Shown: positions 35,148 to 46,600 of the stretch, piece by piece
How positions within the stretch are numbered: position 1 is the first letter of the stretch
Layout: every line of letters begins with the position of its first letter
DNA from: Dyadobacter subterraneus
GTDB lineage: Bacteria; Bacteroidota; Bacteroidia; Cytophagales; Spirosomataceae
Length of the DNA stretch: 64,000 nt
Direction: 5' to 3'
Assembly: GCF_015221875.1 (NCBI RefSeq)
Contig: NZ_JACYGY010000001.1
Coordinates: 5,558,501 to 5,622,500 of the forward strand
Notes under the pieces: model-generated
Seen by the model: only the letters and a program-made list of their open reading frames with translations
Database searches by the model: none
What the model was told of the DNA's origin: nothing
Program-made: the position numbers and the translations under genes

Positions 35148-35939
35148 TTATTGGTCGGATACTTGATTCGATTTGCTGTATTTCCGAACGGTTATTTTCA
35201 CATGATCAATCCTGCTTTCGGATATGGGATGTCTGTTTAAGAAATCCGTTTCATCAGACTTTTCTTTCAATACCATTAAAACTTTGGATAATGAATTTGG
35301 ATTGTATCCGGCATTAACCAGATATTTAATACTGAGATCATCAGCCTCTTCCTCTTCTGTCGCGTCAAAAGTCAGTTTCAAAATATCTGAAATGTAGTTG
35401 GAGATTTCCGAGGGAGTATATTCCAAGGTGACACTGGACGAATCTTTAAATGATTCCAAAATATCAAATCCGGATAACTTTTCAGTGGTATGCCTGTTGA
35501 TTACGTGCCCGATTTCATGACTTAATACAACGGCGATTTTATCATCTGTTTGGAGTAATTTGAGCAATCCATTTGTGATAAAAATCTGTCCGCCAGGAAA
35601 AGAAATGGTATTACTTGTTTGAGAATCAGCCAAAACATGAAAGTCAAACTGATAAGGAGATTTGCTTATCTGCTGAACTGCAACAAGCTTTTGACCGATA
35701 TTTTTTATTCTGTTTTGAATTTCAGTATCAGGATGAAGTCCGCCATATTTCGCTGCGATATCCGGTGCACATTGCAGACCTAATTCAATTTCTTGCTGAA
35801 TCGTCATACTGATACGCTGCTTTTTTCCGGTTATCGGATTTATCTGTGTTTTTCTAAATAAATGGAAAAACGAAAAAAGGAAGATTACGATAATCAGGAC
35901 AAACCCTAGTGTGACTTTCTGGTTTCGACTGATTGTCAT
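35148..35939 (-). CDS. M48 family metalloprotease, membrane-anchored
   Basis: This 263-residue protein has one N-terminal membrane helix (about 11-28, TLGFVLIIVIFLFSFFHLF) and an M48 peptidase domain. VLSHEIGHVINRH carries the HExxH zinc motif (141-145); EEEEADDLSIKYLVNAGYNP supplies the third zinc ligand and the family's E-x-x-A-D pattern. FPGGQIFITNGLL is the usual substrate-side block. It is probably a Loi/BepA-type envelope quality-control protease, facing the periplasm. A short GATT microsatellite lies in the upstream region. Confidence 0.92.
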   Translation of the reverse strand: MTISRNQKVTLGFVLIIVIFLFSFFHLFRKTQINPITGKKQRISMTIQQEIELGLQCAPDIAAKYGGLHPDTEIQNRIKNIGQKLVAVQQISKSPYQFDFHVLADSQTSNTISFPGGQIFITNGLLKLLQTDDKIAVVLSHEIGHVINRHTTEKLSGFDILESFKDSSSVTLEYTPSEISNYISDILKLTFDATEEEEADDLSIKYLVNAGYNPNSLSKVLMVLKEKSDETDFLNRHPISESRIDHVKITVRKYSKSNQVSDQ

Positions 35940-36075
35940 CCTGGTTAACTTTAAAAATTTGATTGATTGATTGATTCAAAATCAGATTTGGATAAAATCG
36001 ATTCATTTCCCGTGGATTGAAATCTACGGCTACAATGTCGGTCTTACCTACGGCAATTTGATGTGGAAAAAATCA

Positions 36076-36103
36076 AAAATCCTGTGTTTGTACACAGGAT
36101 TTT
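36076..36103 (-). terminator. Terminator of the metYX operon
   Basis: AAAATCCTGTGT and ACACAGGATTTT form a perfect 12-bp stem with a 4-nt loop; on the minus strand a T-rich tail follows, 20 bp past the metX stop. Confidence 0.85.
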
Positions 36104-36123
36104 GAATACATGTAGCGGAAAAA

Positions 36124-37185
36124 TTAACCAATTTTTGCAGTTTGTAATTGCCCGTTGGTTTCACGCCACGCGCGGATTACCTGCGTTAATTGTTTGTATT
36201 CGATCAAAAATCCATCGTGACCGTACAGGGAATCAATTTCCTGGAATACTGCGTCAGGAATATGACGGGCCAGAAACTGCTGTTCGGAAATTGGAAAAAG
36301 TAAATCTGATTTTATACCTAAAACAAGTGTTTTCGCTTTAACCAAACCAAGTGCATGCACAATTCCTCCACGGTTTCTTCCCACATTATGGGAGTCCATA
36401 ATTTTTGAAAGCGTCCAGTAAGAATAGGCATTAAACCTTTTCACAAACTTGTCTCCCTGATATTGCTGATAAGATGATGCGCGGAAATCATCGATCTGAT
36501 CAGGATTATCGCGGGCCTGGGTAAAATTGTATGTATCGTAATTCCGGTAAGAAAGCAAAGCCATCGAACGTGCTGCACGCATGCCCATTTTTCCGGAATC
36601 TTCGTGATCTTCCTTCCAACTCTGGTCTGCTTCAATCGCCATTCTCTGCGATTCATTGAAAGCCACCCCCCAGGGCGAATGCAAGGCATTTGACGCAATT
36701 AATATCAACTCTTCAAAAAGATCCGGAGCTTCAACAGACCATTCCAACGCCTGCTGTCCGCCTAATGACCCTCCGATACAGAGTTTAATTTTTTGTATGT
36801 TAAGCTCCTGACGAAGGATTTCCAGTGTCCCTACTACATCCTTAACCGTAATCGTCGGGAAATCCCGAAAATACGGTTTCTGTGTTTTTGGATTGATCGA
36901 CAACGGTCCGGTTGAACCATAAGCAGAGCCGAGAACATTGACACAAATGATAAAATCCTTTTCTGAATTGATGTATTTGCCGTCACCCACCAAACCATCC
37001 CACCATTCGGCGGCATCAGAATTGCCGGTTAAAGCATGACAAATCCAGACAATATTATCATCCTCCGGATTTCTGGTACCGTAAGTCGAGTACGATAATT
37101 CAAAACCTGGTAGTTCACGTCCCAATTCCAAAGGATAGGCGTAGGGATATCTAAAAATCTTGTGTTCCGCTTGCATACGTGCCAA
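36124..37185 (-). CDS. metX: Homoserine O-acetyltransferase
   Basis: MetX activates homoserine with acetyl-CoA, the first committed step of methionine synthesis. This alpha/beta hydrolase of 353 residues has CIGGSLGGQQALEWS with the nucleophile Ser140, LVLGIKSDLLFP with the catalytic Asp, and YGHDGFLIE with the catalytic His. CHALTGNSDAAEWW forms the oxyanion region. It lies 69 bp downstream of metY in the same minus-strand operon, so it shares the SAM riboswitch. A terminator follows. Confidence 0.95.
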   Translation of the reverse strand: MARMQAEHKIFRYPYAYPLELGRELPGFELSYSTYGTRNPEDDNIVWICHALTGNSDAAEWWDGLVGDGKYINSEKDFIICVNVLGSAYGSTGPLSINPKTQKPYFRDFPTITVKDVVGTLEILRQELNIQKIKLCIGGSLGGQQALEWSVEAPDLFEELILIASNALHSPWGVAFNESQRMAIEADQSWKEDHEDSGKMGMRAARSMALLSYRNYDTYNFTQARDNPDQIDDFRASSYQQYQGDKFVKRFNAYSYWTLSKIMDSHNVGRNRGGIVHALGLVKAKTLVLGIKSDLLFPISEQQFLARHIPDAVFQEIDSLYGHDGFLIEYKQLTQVIRAWRETNGQLQTAKIG

Positions 37186-37254
37186 AGCACTAAGTTTAAT
37201 TACTAAAACTATTAAAAGTCAGAAAGTTGAATCCAACTTCCTGACCAAGTGTTA

Positions 37255-38574
<1,320 letters not shown>

Positions 38575-38754
38575 TTATTTGTGCGGCAAATATTTAGGAA
38601 ATACAAAATTCAGTGTAAATCGACAGCGTTCCGGTGGTAAAACAGCATACGAAAATAGTGTTGAAAAGCTTTTGCTAATCAAAACCAGATACGAGGACAA
38701 AGCCCTCCGGCTTGCGGAAATAGTTACTAAGTTCATGCGCGTTTGATTTTATAT

Positions 38755-38855
38755 CTCCTAAAACAGCTTAGGTAGGAATTAGCACCTTTCTCCGACGCAG
38801 GAGTAGGTTGCCAGAGGTTCGTAGAGCCTATTCTCTCGCCTCTTCTTTATAAATC
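38755..38855 (-). promoter_or_regulatory. SAM-I (S-box) riboswitch controlling metY-metX
   Basis: On the minus strand the RNA reads GAGGCGAGAGAATAGGCTC, then GAACCTCTGGCAACC, a CTCC/GGAG hairpin, then AAAGGTGCTAATTCCTACC. GGCAACC and AAGGTGCTAATTCC are the invariant SAM-I core blocks, and GAGG/CCTC gives the P2 stem. The aptamer ends about 195 nt before the metY ATG. The expression platform is not obvious: a weak AAGCC/GGCTT hairpin lies downstream but without a U run, so the off-state mechanism is unclear. Confidence 0.92.
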
Positions 38856-39036
38856 AATCGCTAAAAAGTGAAGCAAATTGACTTGATGGTGCAATAATAA
38901 GCCCGGAAGCCGGGAAAAGCAAATATACCCGTCAAATTTTAGTATGAACCGTATGCTTACGTTTACTCTTGTACCGGGTTTTTACTCTTTTTTATCATTC
39001 TTTTATTTTCTCCTTCCAGCCTTCCCCGCTTTGTTC

Positions 39037-39044
39037 TATATTTG
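39037..39044 (+). promoter_or_regulatory. Promoter -7 element of the DUF721 gene
   Basis: TATATTTG matches TAnnTTTG and lies 16 bp before the ATG at 39061, which would leave a leader of under 10 nt. This supports the short form of the DUF721 protein. Confidence 0.45.
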
Positions 39045-39060
39045 TATAAAGTACAGTTTT

Positions 39061-39387
39061 ATGGCAATGCATTATCGTTTCGACAAAGAAAAATCTTCCC
39101 GCAAACCTGGGATTACTCCGCTTAAAGAGGCGATTGATATGATGATTGACCGTTATAAGCTTAGAAGCCGGTTTGATCAGTCGTATGTGGTTGCGCATTG
39201 GGATAAAATCATGGGATCAGCCATTGCTTCCCGGACCAAAAGTATTTATATCAAAGACCGTATCCTATTTCTTCAAATCGAATCTGCTCCGTTGAGAAGC
39301 GAACTTATTCGTGCAAAATCTAAAATTATCGAACTGATCAATCGTGAAATGAAATCCAACCTCGTGGAAGATGTCATTTTTATCTAA
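39061..39387 (+). CDS. DUF721/DciA-like protein
   Basis: I start at the ATG at 39061 (MAMHYRFDKEKSSRKPG), giving 108 residues. The frame opens 117 bp earlier, but that extension encodes an improbable hydrophobic stretch and contains a promoter element. The protein fits DUF721: LKEAIDMMIDRYKLRSRFDQSYVVAHWDKIMGSAIASRTKSIYIKDRILFLQIESAPLRSEL. The family includes DciA, the loader of replicative helicase DnaB in bacteria lacking DnaC; the small Bacteroidota forms are not characterised. No replication gene is adjacent in this window. Confidence 0.8.
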   Translation: MAMHYRFDKEKSSRKPGITPLKEAIDMMIDRYKLRSRFDQSYVVAHWDKIMGSAIASRTKSIYIKDRILFLQIESAPLRSELIRAKSKIIELINREMKSNLVEDVIFI

Positions 39388-39463
39388 TCAAAATTGATCT
39401 GTTCAATACCAATTCCGAAAAAATCAACCACCAACTGCATTCCAGAACTGCGCACTCATTTAT

Positions 39464-40399
39464 ATGCCCACCATACAAATTCCCCCTTTTTTACAACCAG
39501 GCGATAAAATAGGTATTGTTGCGCCCGCCAGCGCGGTTCGCTACGAAGATTTACTTCCGGGAATCAACTTGTTTCGGGACGAATGGAAATTAAAAGTTGT
39601 TGAAGGAAAAACCTTAAAATCTTCCTATAATCAATATTCTGCAACTGATGAAAACAGGCTTGCAGATTTACAATCCATGCTTGATGATCCCTCCATCAAA
39701 GCGATTATCGCGGCTCGTGGTGGTTATGGCTGTTCCAGAATCATTGACAGACTTGATTTTACAGATTTTATAAAATCTCCAAAATGGATCGTTGGATTTA
39801 GCGATCTGACTGCAATCCTTTCACAATTATATCAATTAGGTTATGCCAGCGTTCACGCGCCCATGGCAAAATCCATCACTCTGGAAGGTGCAGAAAAAGC
39901 TGCCGAATCTTTGAGATCCATACTATTCGGTGAACTTCCCGGTTATTCTGTTGAGCCAAATCCATTGAACAGAAATGGCAGTGCAGTTGCAGAAATTGTG
40001 GGTGGAAATCTTTGTTTGCTGGCACATCTGATCGGTTCAAATACGCAAATTGATACAGAAGGAAAAATACTGTTTATTGAAGATCTAAACGAATATTTAT
40101 ACAATCTGGACCGGATGATGATCCAGATGAAACGTGCCGGAAAACTTAGTCATCTGGCAGGATTGATCGTTGGACAATTTACAGATATGAAGGATAATTC
40201 GAATCCGCCTTATGGAAAAACGGCTTATGAGATTATTCATGAACATGTTGCAGAGTACGATTATCCATTAACGTTCAATTTCCCGGTCGGGCATGTGGCT
40301 GACAACCGTGCCATTGGTGTTGGTATGAATGCTTATCTTGATGTTAACAAAGAAGGTGTGGAACTCCACTTTTTATCCTCCGCTCCTACCATTATATAA
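39464..40399 (+). CDS. LD-carboxypeptidase (peptidase S66)
   Basis: This enzyme releases the terminal D-Ala from murein tetrapeptides during peptidoglycan recycling. The 311-residue protein has the S66 blocks: LQPGDKIGIVAPAS at the N-terminus, AARGGYGCSRIIDRLDF, and IVGFSDLTAIL carrying the nucleophilic Ser. ILFIEDLNEYLYNLDRMM and FPVGHVADNRAIGVG supply the Glu and His of the Ser-His-Glu triad. No signal peptide, so it acts in the cytoplasm. The SDR gene follows after 15 bp and is probably co-transcribed. Confidence 0.92.
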   Translation: MPTIQIPPFLQPGDKIGIVAPASAVRYEDLLPGINLFRDEWKLKVVEGKTLKSSYNQYSATDENRLADLQSMLDDPSIKAIIAARGGYGCSRIIDRLDFTDFIKSPKWIVGFSDLTAILSQLYQLGYASVHAPMAKSITLEGAEKAAESLRSILFGELPGYSVEPNPLNRNGSAVAEIVGGNLCLLAHLIGSNTQIDTEGKILFIEDLNEYLYNLDRMMIQMKRAGKLSHLAGLIVGQFTDMKDNSNPPYGKTAYEIIHEHVAEYDYPLTFNFPVGHVADNRAIGVGMNAYLDVNKEGVELHFLSSAPTII

Positions 40400-40414
40400 A
40401 GCTGAATTTTTAGC

Positions 40415-41215
40415 ATGGATACATTTCAAAATAAAGTTGTCTGGATTACCGGTGCATCTGCCGGAATCGGAGAAGCCCTGGCGATGGCATTTGCAAAAGA
40501 AGGTGCAAAACTGGTTTTAACGGCAAGAAGAAAAGAAGAACTTGAACGCGTAAAAATAGCAACCGGTTTACCAGATTTGTCCGTTTTGATTCTTCCTTTT
40601 GATGTTACAGAATTTGACAAAGCAGAAGGAGCCGCGGCTGAAATTATTGCCAAATTTCAAAAAATTGATATTATGGTTCATAATGCCGGAATCAGCCAGC
40701 GTTCCTATATAAAAGATACCGATCTGGATGTTTACAAAAAATTGATGGATGTCAATTTTTACAGCACGGTAGCGATCACAAAAGCAGTTTTGCCATATAT
40801 GATCAAACAGCAAAGCGGCCATTTTATCGTGATCAGCAGCGTGGCCGGAAAAATCGGAACAATTATGAGATCTGGATATAATGCTTCAAAACATGCTTTG
40901 CAGGGTTTTTACGATTCTTTGCGTGCCGAATCTTATAATGACAATATTAAAGTGACAACGATTTGCCCTGGTTATATCCGTACAAATATTTCCGTCAATG
41001 CGATCAATGAAAAGGGCGGAAAATTCGGCAAAATGGATGCCAATCAGGAAAAAGGAATTGCCCCGGAAGAATGTGCGAGACAGATTTTGAATGCTGTAAA
41101 AAAGGATAAGAAAGAAATTTATATTGGTGGTTTGAAGGAGGTTGCGGCGATTTATGTAAAAAGATTCCTTCCGAATTTACTGTTTGACCAAGTGCGCAAA
41201 AATATTCCTGAGTGA
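40415..41215 (+). CDS. Short-chain dehydrogenase/reductase, DHRS7-like
   Basis: This 266-residue SDR has WITGASAGIGE (10-20) as cofactor loop, HNAGISQRS as the NAG motif, and ISSVAGKIGTIMRSGYNASKHALQGF with the catalytic Ser-Tyr-Lys. VTTICPGYIRTNIS and the hydrophobic C-terminus (AAIYVKRFLPNLLFDQV) resemble DHRS7/DHRS7B membrane-associated SDRs. The substrate is unknown. It follows the carboxypeptidase gene closely, though no functional link is evident. Confidence 0.9.
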   Translation: MDTFQNKVVWITGASAGIGEALAMAFAKEGAKLVLTARRKEELERVKIATGLPDLSVLILPFDVTEFDKAEGAAAEIIAKFQKIDIMVHNAGISQRSYIKDTDLDVYKKLMDVNFYSTVAITKAVLPYMIKQQSGHFIVISSVAGKIGTIMRSGYNASKHALQGFYDSLRAESYNDNIKVTTICPGYIRTNISVNAINEKGGKFGKMDANQEKGIAPEECARQILNAVKKDKKEIYIGGLKEVAAIYVKRFLPNLLFDQVRKNIPE

Positions 41216-41396
41216 TAGTCAATGGTAAACAATCAGAAAAAAATTGACTTTTTCTTCAAAAACTTTTTTCACAACGAAGTTTGAAGGAATTATTTGACGA
41301 CAAATTAATAACGTCCAAATCATCAGGAAGAAGAAATGGTAAAGAAAAAATATTTAGACGCCTCAAAAATGCAAACAAATAGAAGCCAGACAACAT

Positions 41397-41936
41397 TTAT
41401 TCCTCGGCTACTTCTATCAACGATTTGCCCACCATGGAATTGAAATACCATTTCTCGTCATAGATAGATGAGAATAATATTCTGAATTCAACATTTCCTT
41501 TATCAATTTCATCCCGTAGTGATTGGGCTCCGGGGCCGGAAAGCTTGATCCAGTTAAATTGTTCACCGGGAGATATCACGCGTCCTTTCCATAAACTGGA
41601 AAAAACGCGTGAAGTCGTCGTATCTTTTGCAATTAATGTCCTGATCAGGGCATTTTCATTTTCTACTTTTTTCTTCTTATACCAGATTTCCAGTTTTTCA
41701 ATTTTTGCTAGTCCGACACCTTTATTACTTACTTCCAGGGTATATTCCGGTGTTTTATCTTCGGAAAAATTAGTAATCGAAACCATCAGATAAGGTAATG
41801 CAGCCGCATAATGTTCTATTCTTTGCAGATAAACCTGATAAAAGGTAATACCTATGGCGCAAAAGCTTGAAACAACAGCCAGAATACTTAGAGAAGTTTC
41901 CAGACTAAAACGAAATTTTTGGAATCGGGAAGCCAT
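41397..41936 (-). CDS. Hypothetical membrane-anchored protein
   Basis: I do not recognise this 179-residue protein. It has one N-terminal transmembrane helix (about 12-33, SLSILAVVSSFCAIGITFYQVYL) followed by a soluble domain that looks beta-rich (YLMVSITNFSEDKTPEYTLEVSNKGVGLAKIEKLEIWY...). The pattern of short strands and the N-x-G turn resemble small Ig-like folds. It is a single gene next to the M20 peptidase gene on the same strand, 51 bp away, so co-transcription is possible. Confidence 0.7.
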   Translation of the reverse strand: MASRFQKFRFSLETSLSILAVVSSFCAIGITFYQVYLQRIEHYAAALPYLMVSITNFSEDKTPEYTLEVSNKGVGLAKIEKLEIWYKKKKVENENALIRTLIAKDTTTSRVFSSLWKGRVISPGEQFNWIKLSGPGAQSLRDEIDKGNVEFRILFSSIYDEKWYFNSMVGKSLIEVAEE

Positions 41937-41986
41937 GTCGGTGAATTTCGGACAAAATCAAGATATTAACTCGGTCTGACATTAAC

Positions 41987-43291
41987 TTATTTCTTCGCTT
42001 TTTTCTCCATGTAATCTACTGTCAAGCGACTCAAAGATCTAACACCCAATAACATGCCACTATCATCAATAAAGAAATCAGGCGTGTGATGCGCTGATGC
42101 GGTCAACGGATCTTTTCCAACCGGCATTCCGCCTAAAAAGAAGAAAAATCCAGGTACTTTTTGTTGAAAGAAGGAGAAATCTTCTGCTCCCGAAGCAGCC
42201 GGAACCAGTTTTACATTATCCTTGCCTGCTACATCCTTTAAAGTACCAACCATTTCTTCTGTCAATGGAATATCATTATATGTAACAGGATAAAGAATTC
42301 CGATATTAACATCCGCTTTTGCTCCCGCACTTTCGGCAATATTTGTAGCAATTTCTGTAATACGTTTGTGAACTTTCACGTGCATATCTTCGTCAAAAGT
42401 CCTGATCGTACCGATCATTTTTACTTGTTCCGGGATAATATTCTGGCGAATTCCACCATTGATTGCTCCAATTGTTACAACCGCCGGCGCTTTGGTGAGA
42501 TCGAGGTTGCGACTTACGATAGTCTGTAAACCCATTACAATTTGTGAAGAAGTTACAATCGGATCCACACCCGACCATGGATAGGCACCGTGCGTTTGTT
42601 TTCCTTTTACATCAATACTGAAAAAATCGACAGCAGCCATTGTGGCACCTGGCTTGTAACCAATTTTACCAACTTCTGTCTGTGAGTTAATGTGAAGACC
42701 AAAAATCGCGTCCACCTTTGGATTTTCAAGCACGCCTTCTTTAATCATCAATTTTGCACCGCCTTCTTCACCTTCTGGTGCACCTTCTTCGGCTGGCTGG
42801 AAAATAAACTTAACTGTTCCTTTCAAATCACCTTTCATGGAAGCCAAAACCTCGGCAACTCCCATCAAAATGGAAATGTGCGTATCATGGCCACAAGCGT
42901 GCATAACGCCAACTTTTTGACCATTGTAATCTGCTGTGACAGTGGATTTAAAAGGTACATCTACTCTTTCTGTGACCGGCAATCCGTCCATATCCGCCCG
43001 TAAGGCAACAACCGGACCAGGTTTTCCACCTTTCAGCAGACCTACAACACCCGTATGTCCAACACCCGTCTGCACTTCGATTCCCAGACTTTTCAAATGC
43101 GCTGCGATTTTCTCAGCCGTTTTGAATTCACGGTTTCCCAATTCAGGATTCTGGTGAAAATCACGACGCCATTCGATAACTTTTGGTTCAAGCGCTTTTG
43201 CTTTCTGATCAATTTTTGTACTAAGCGGAGATTGGGCAAAAGAAGAAAATCCAGCAACCGTTAAGCTGGTTAATAGTAAAAGCCTGCGCAT
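41987..43291 (-). CDS. M20 family amidohydrolase/peptidase (exported)
   Basis: This 434-residue protein has an SPI signal (cleavage near FAQS, residue 21), then the M20 fold typical of IAA-amino-acid hydrolase-like amidohydrolases. VALRADMDGLPV and VMHACGHDTHISILMG (His131, Cys133, His135, Asp136) hold the metal site, and FIFQPAEEGAPEGEEGGAKLM contains the catalytic Glu pair. The end ASAHHTPDFFIDD supplies another metal ligand. The predicted role is hydrolysis of N-acyl amino acids or peptides in the periplasm. It is divergent from the first SusC gene across 355 bp. Confidence 0.92.
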   Translation of the reverse strand: MRRLLLLTSLTVAGFSSFAQSPLSTKIDQKAKALEPKVIEWRRDFHQNPELGNREFKTAEKIAAHLKSLGIEVQTGVGHTGVVGLLKGGKPGPVVALRADMDGLPVTERVDVPFKSTVTADYNGQKVGVMHACGHDTHISILMGVAEVLASMKGDLKGTVKFIFQPAEEGAPEGEEGGAKLMIKEGVLENPKVDAIFGLHINSQTEVGKIGYKPGATMAAVDFFSIDVKGKQTHGAYPWSGVDPIVTSSQIVMGLQTIVSRNLDLTKAPAVVTIGAINGGIRQNIIPEQVKMIGTIRTFDEDMHVKVHKRITEIATNIAESAGAKADVNIGILYPVTYNDIPLTEEMVGTLKDVAGKDNVKLVPAASGAEDFSFFQQKVPGFFFFLGGMPVGKDPLTASAHHTPDFFIDDSGMLLGVRSLSRLTVDYMEKKAKK

Positions 43292-43570
43292 AATAAGAGT
43301 GACGTTTATTAATTAGGTAGAAATAATTCTTTATTCAACCAAAGTAATCAGAAATTATGATTTTTTCATTCTGATCTGATTCTAAAAAACCATTGCCCGC
43401 GCAGCTTCCTAATAACAATTGATCTTATTTTACTGAATTTTAGATAGCAATATAAATATTCCGTTCACTACCAATTTCCACAGACAGAATAGAATTCGGA
43501 AACACCAAACCACATTCTACTTTTAGTATCTACGAGCCAAATCTTATTTTGTAGAAAACATTCTTATAAG

Positions 43571-43600
43571 TTGCAATAAATAAACTAAATATTATTTTTG
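43571..43600 (+). promoter_or_regulatory. Promoter of the first SusC/SusD operon
   Basis: TTG at 43571-43573, exactly 19 nt, then TATTTTTG at 43593-43600, a good match to the Bacteroidota consensus. The start codon is 47 bp further on. The rest of the 355-bp gap to the divergent M20 gene shows no gene. Confidence 0.7.
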
Positions 43601-43646
43601 TAATAAAAGTTATATTCAACCAAACACATGTCCTAATCGTCAAAGT

Positions 43647-46600
43647 ATGAGGAAGTTTTTATTATCACTATTGGGTATTACACTGCTGCTCAGCAATCAG
43701 CTTTATGCCCAGCAAGTCAATGTAACCGGAAAGGTTACAGCAGACGACGGCTCCACTCTGCCGGGAGTCAATATTGCTGTAAAATCATCAACAAATGGTA
43801 CGACAACCGATGTTCAGGGTAATTATAGCTTGCAAGTAAATCAGGGCGCTACGCTTATATTCAGCTTTATCGGATTTGCGTCTAAAGAGATTGTTGTTGG
43901 AAACCAGTCAGTTATTAACGTAACACTTGCTGCCGGCCCCAACCAGTTGAGCGAAGTTGTTGTAACCGCCCTGGGTTCAGTTCGTGAAAAACGATCGCTG
44001 GGATATGCCGTTTCAGATTTAAATGGTGACCAGCTTGCAAAATCGGGTGAAGCCAATATCGTCCAAAGTCTTGCAGGTAAAACTGCGGGGGTTATCGTAA
44101 CCGGTTCATCTGGTTTGCCAGGTGCTTCCAGTAAAATTGTTTTGCGTGGTCCGGCCACTTTTACAGGTGAACAACAGCCACTTATCGTTGTCGACGGAGT
44201 TCCCATCAACAATGAGACCGTTACATCTTCGGCTGGTGATTATCCTTTTAATGCTAATTTGAGCGGTGTAAATAACTCAAACCGTGCACTTGACATTAAT
44301 CCGGATGACATTGAATCGGTAACTATTTTAAAAGGCCCGGCTGCCTCTGCATTGTATGGAGCCCGTGCTGGAAATGGTGCAATCCTTTATACTACCAAAA
44401 GAGGAAAAAAACAGAAAGGAATCGGGGTTACTGTTAATTACCGTCTTGAACTTTCGGAAGTCAACAAACTGCCTGACTTGCAGAGAGAATATGCACAGGG
44501 AACATCTGGAAATTATATAACAGCTGATCCGGGTCCGGATTTAAGACATGGTACAGATGATGATATTTCTGCCGGAACAGCCAGCAGCTGGGGACCAAAA
44601 ATTTCCTCTGATCCTTCGTTAAAATCTTACGACAATCCGGGGAATTTCTTCAAAACTGCGGTTTCCCATAACACCAACGTAACACTTTCCGGAGGAAATG
44701 ATAAATCATCTTTTCGTTTGTCCTTGGGAAATCTTACTCAGAACGGTATTATTCCAAACACGGATTATAAGAGAAATTCGGTTCGTTTGACGGCTGATAG
44801 TTATCTGACCGATAATTTCAAAGTGGGTGGAACTGTGAATTATATCAATTCCGGAGGTATCAAATCTCAGAACGGTAGTAACGTGGCAGGAACTATGCTT
44901 AGTCTTTTGCGGACACCGGCTTCTTTTGATCTAAGACAATATAAATATGATAACGGTTACAACCGAACGTATTTCTCAGCTTATGACAATCCTTTGTATT
45001 CAGCATATGAAAACCCGTTCAGAGATGAAATCAACCGTGTTTTGGGAAACATTTATCTGAATTATCACCTCAACAAATATTTTGATGTGACTTATAAACT
45101 TGGGGTTGATTCCTATTCTGATCGTCGCCAGCAGATTTATGCGATTAGTTCTAATGGTGATGACAACTCGGTAGGTTATGGTCAGGTTAATTTTGATAAC
45201 GTTAACAGCCGCGACATTTACGGGGATTTGATTTTCCGCGGAGAAGTAAAACCGTCTGATAAATTCGGAATTAATTATACCGTTGGACATAACGTTACCT
45301 CAGCCAATTTCTATGATAACTTCCAGAGAGGACGAAACCTGACGGTGCAGAATTTTTATAATCTTGGAAATGCCTCTGAACTTTATGCTTCTAATGATAC
45401 GCAGCGGAAGTTTACCACAGCCGTTTTCGGACAGCTGGATTTTGATTATGCGAGCCAGATCTATGTTTCCCTGACCGGAAGAAATGAGTGGTCTTCAACT
45501 TTTGGTAAAAGCAAAAATAATTTCTTTTACCCATCGGCAAACGTTTCCTGGGTTTTTAGTGAATTGTTTAGTTCGGATATCGTAAGTTTTGGAAAACTGC
45601 GCTATGCATATTCTGAGGCCGGTATTTCCCCATCAGCGTACAGAAATCAAACCTATTTTGGAAAACCATCTTTTACAGACGGATTTACAAATGGTTTGAG
45701 TTTCCCTTACAACGGAGTAAACGGTTATTCATATTATAACCAAATCGTTGGGAATACCAACCTTAAACCGGAGCGGGTTATTGGTAACGAAATCGGATTG
45801 AACCTGAAATTTTTGAAACAACGTTTCGATCTTGATCTTACCGTTTATAACCAGAAAACCGAGGATATTTTACTAAACAGACCAACCGCTCCTGCCTCAG
45901 GTTTTACAGCAGAATACACAAACTCGGGCCAGCTTCGTAACCGCGGTGTTGAAGTAATGATTTCTGCAAACGCAATAAAAACACCGAATTTCAGCTGGGA
46001 TATTAGTTTAAACTGGTCGAAAAACGTAAGCAAGGTTTTGAAACTGGCAGAAGGCGTACAGGAATTAAGTCTTGAAAGTGCCTTTACCGGAATTGGCGGT
46101 TATGCGATTGTGGGAGAACCGCTTGGTGTTCTTTACGGATCAAAATGGCAGCGTAATGATAAAGGCGATCTTATTATTGGTTCAAATGGAATTCCATTAC
46201 AGGAAACTGCACAGGGAAATATTGGAAATCCTTATCCAAAATGGCTCAGCAACTTACGCAACAGTTTCACATATAAAGGAATAACATTAACCGCACTTAT
46301 TGATGTAAGACATGGCGGATCAATCTGGAACGGAACCTATGCGCGTCTGAACCGTATTGGTGTGACCAAAGAATCTGCTGATCGTGAAAGAACTTATGTG
46401 ATTCCGGGTGTTACTGCCAGCGGAGAACCTAACACAAAAGAAATCACAGCTCTAAGTTATTTCAGCAGTTATGTTGGCGACGGTGGTGCCGCGGCGGAAC
46501 AATTCGTAGAAAATGTTAACTGGTTCCGCTTGCGTGAAGTTGGTTTGAGCTACCGCTTCAAGTTTAAGAAATATGCCAATTATGTGGATGTTTCTTTCAC

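Noticed and set aside
38944..39060. Hydrophobic N-terminal extension of the DUF721 protein
   Set aside because: A promoter -7 element lies inside it and DUF721 proteins start near MHYRF; a membrane segment would be atypical.
41217..41255. Terminator after the DHRS7-like SDR gene
   Set aside because: AGTCAAT/ATTGACT is only 7 bp with a loop over 20 nt; too weak to list, although TTTTT follows.
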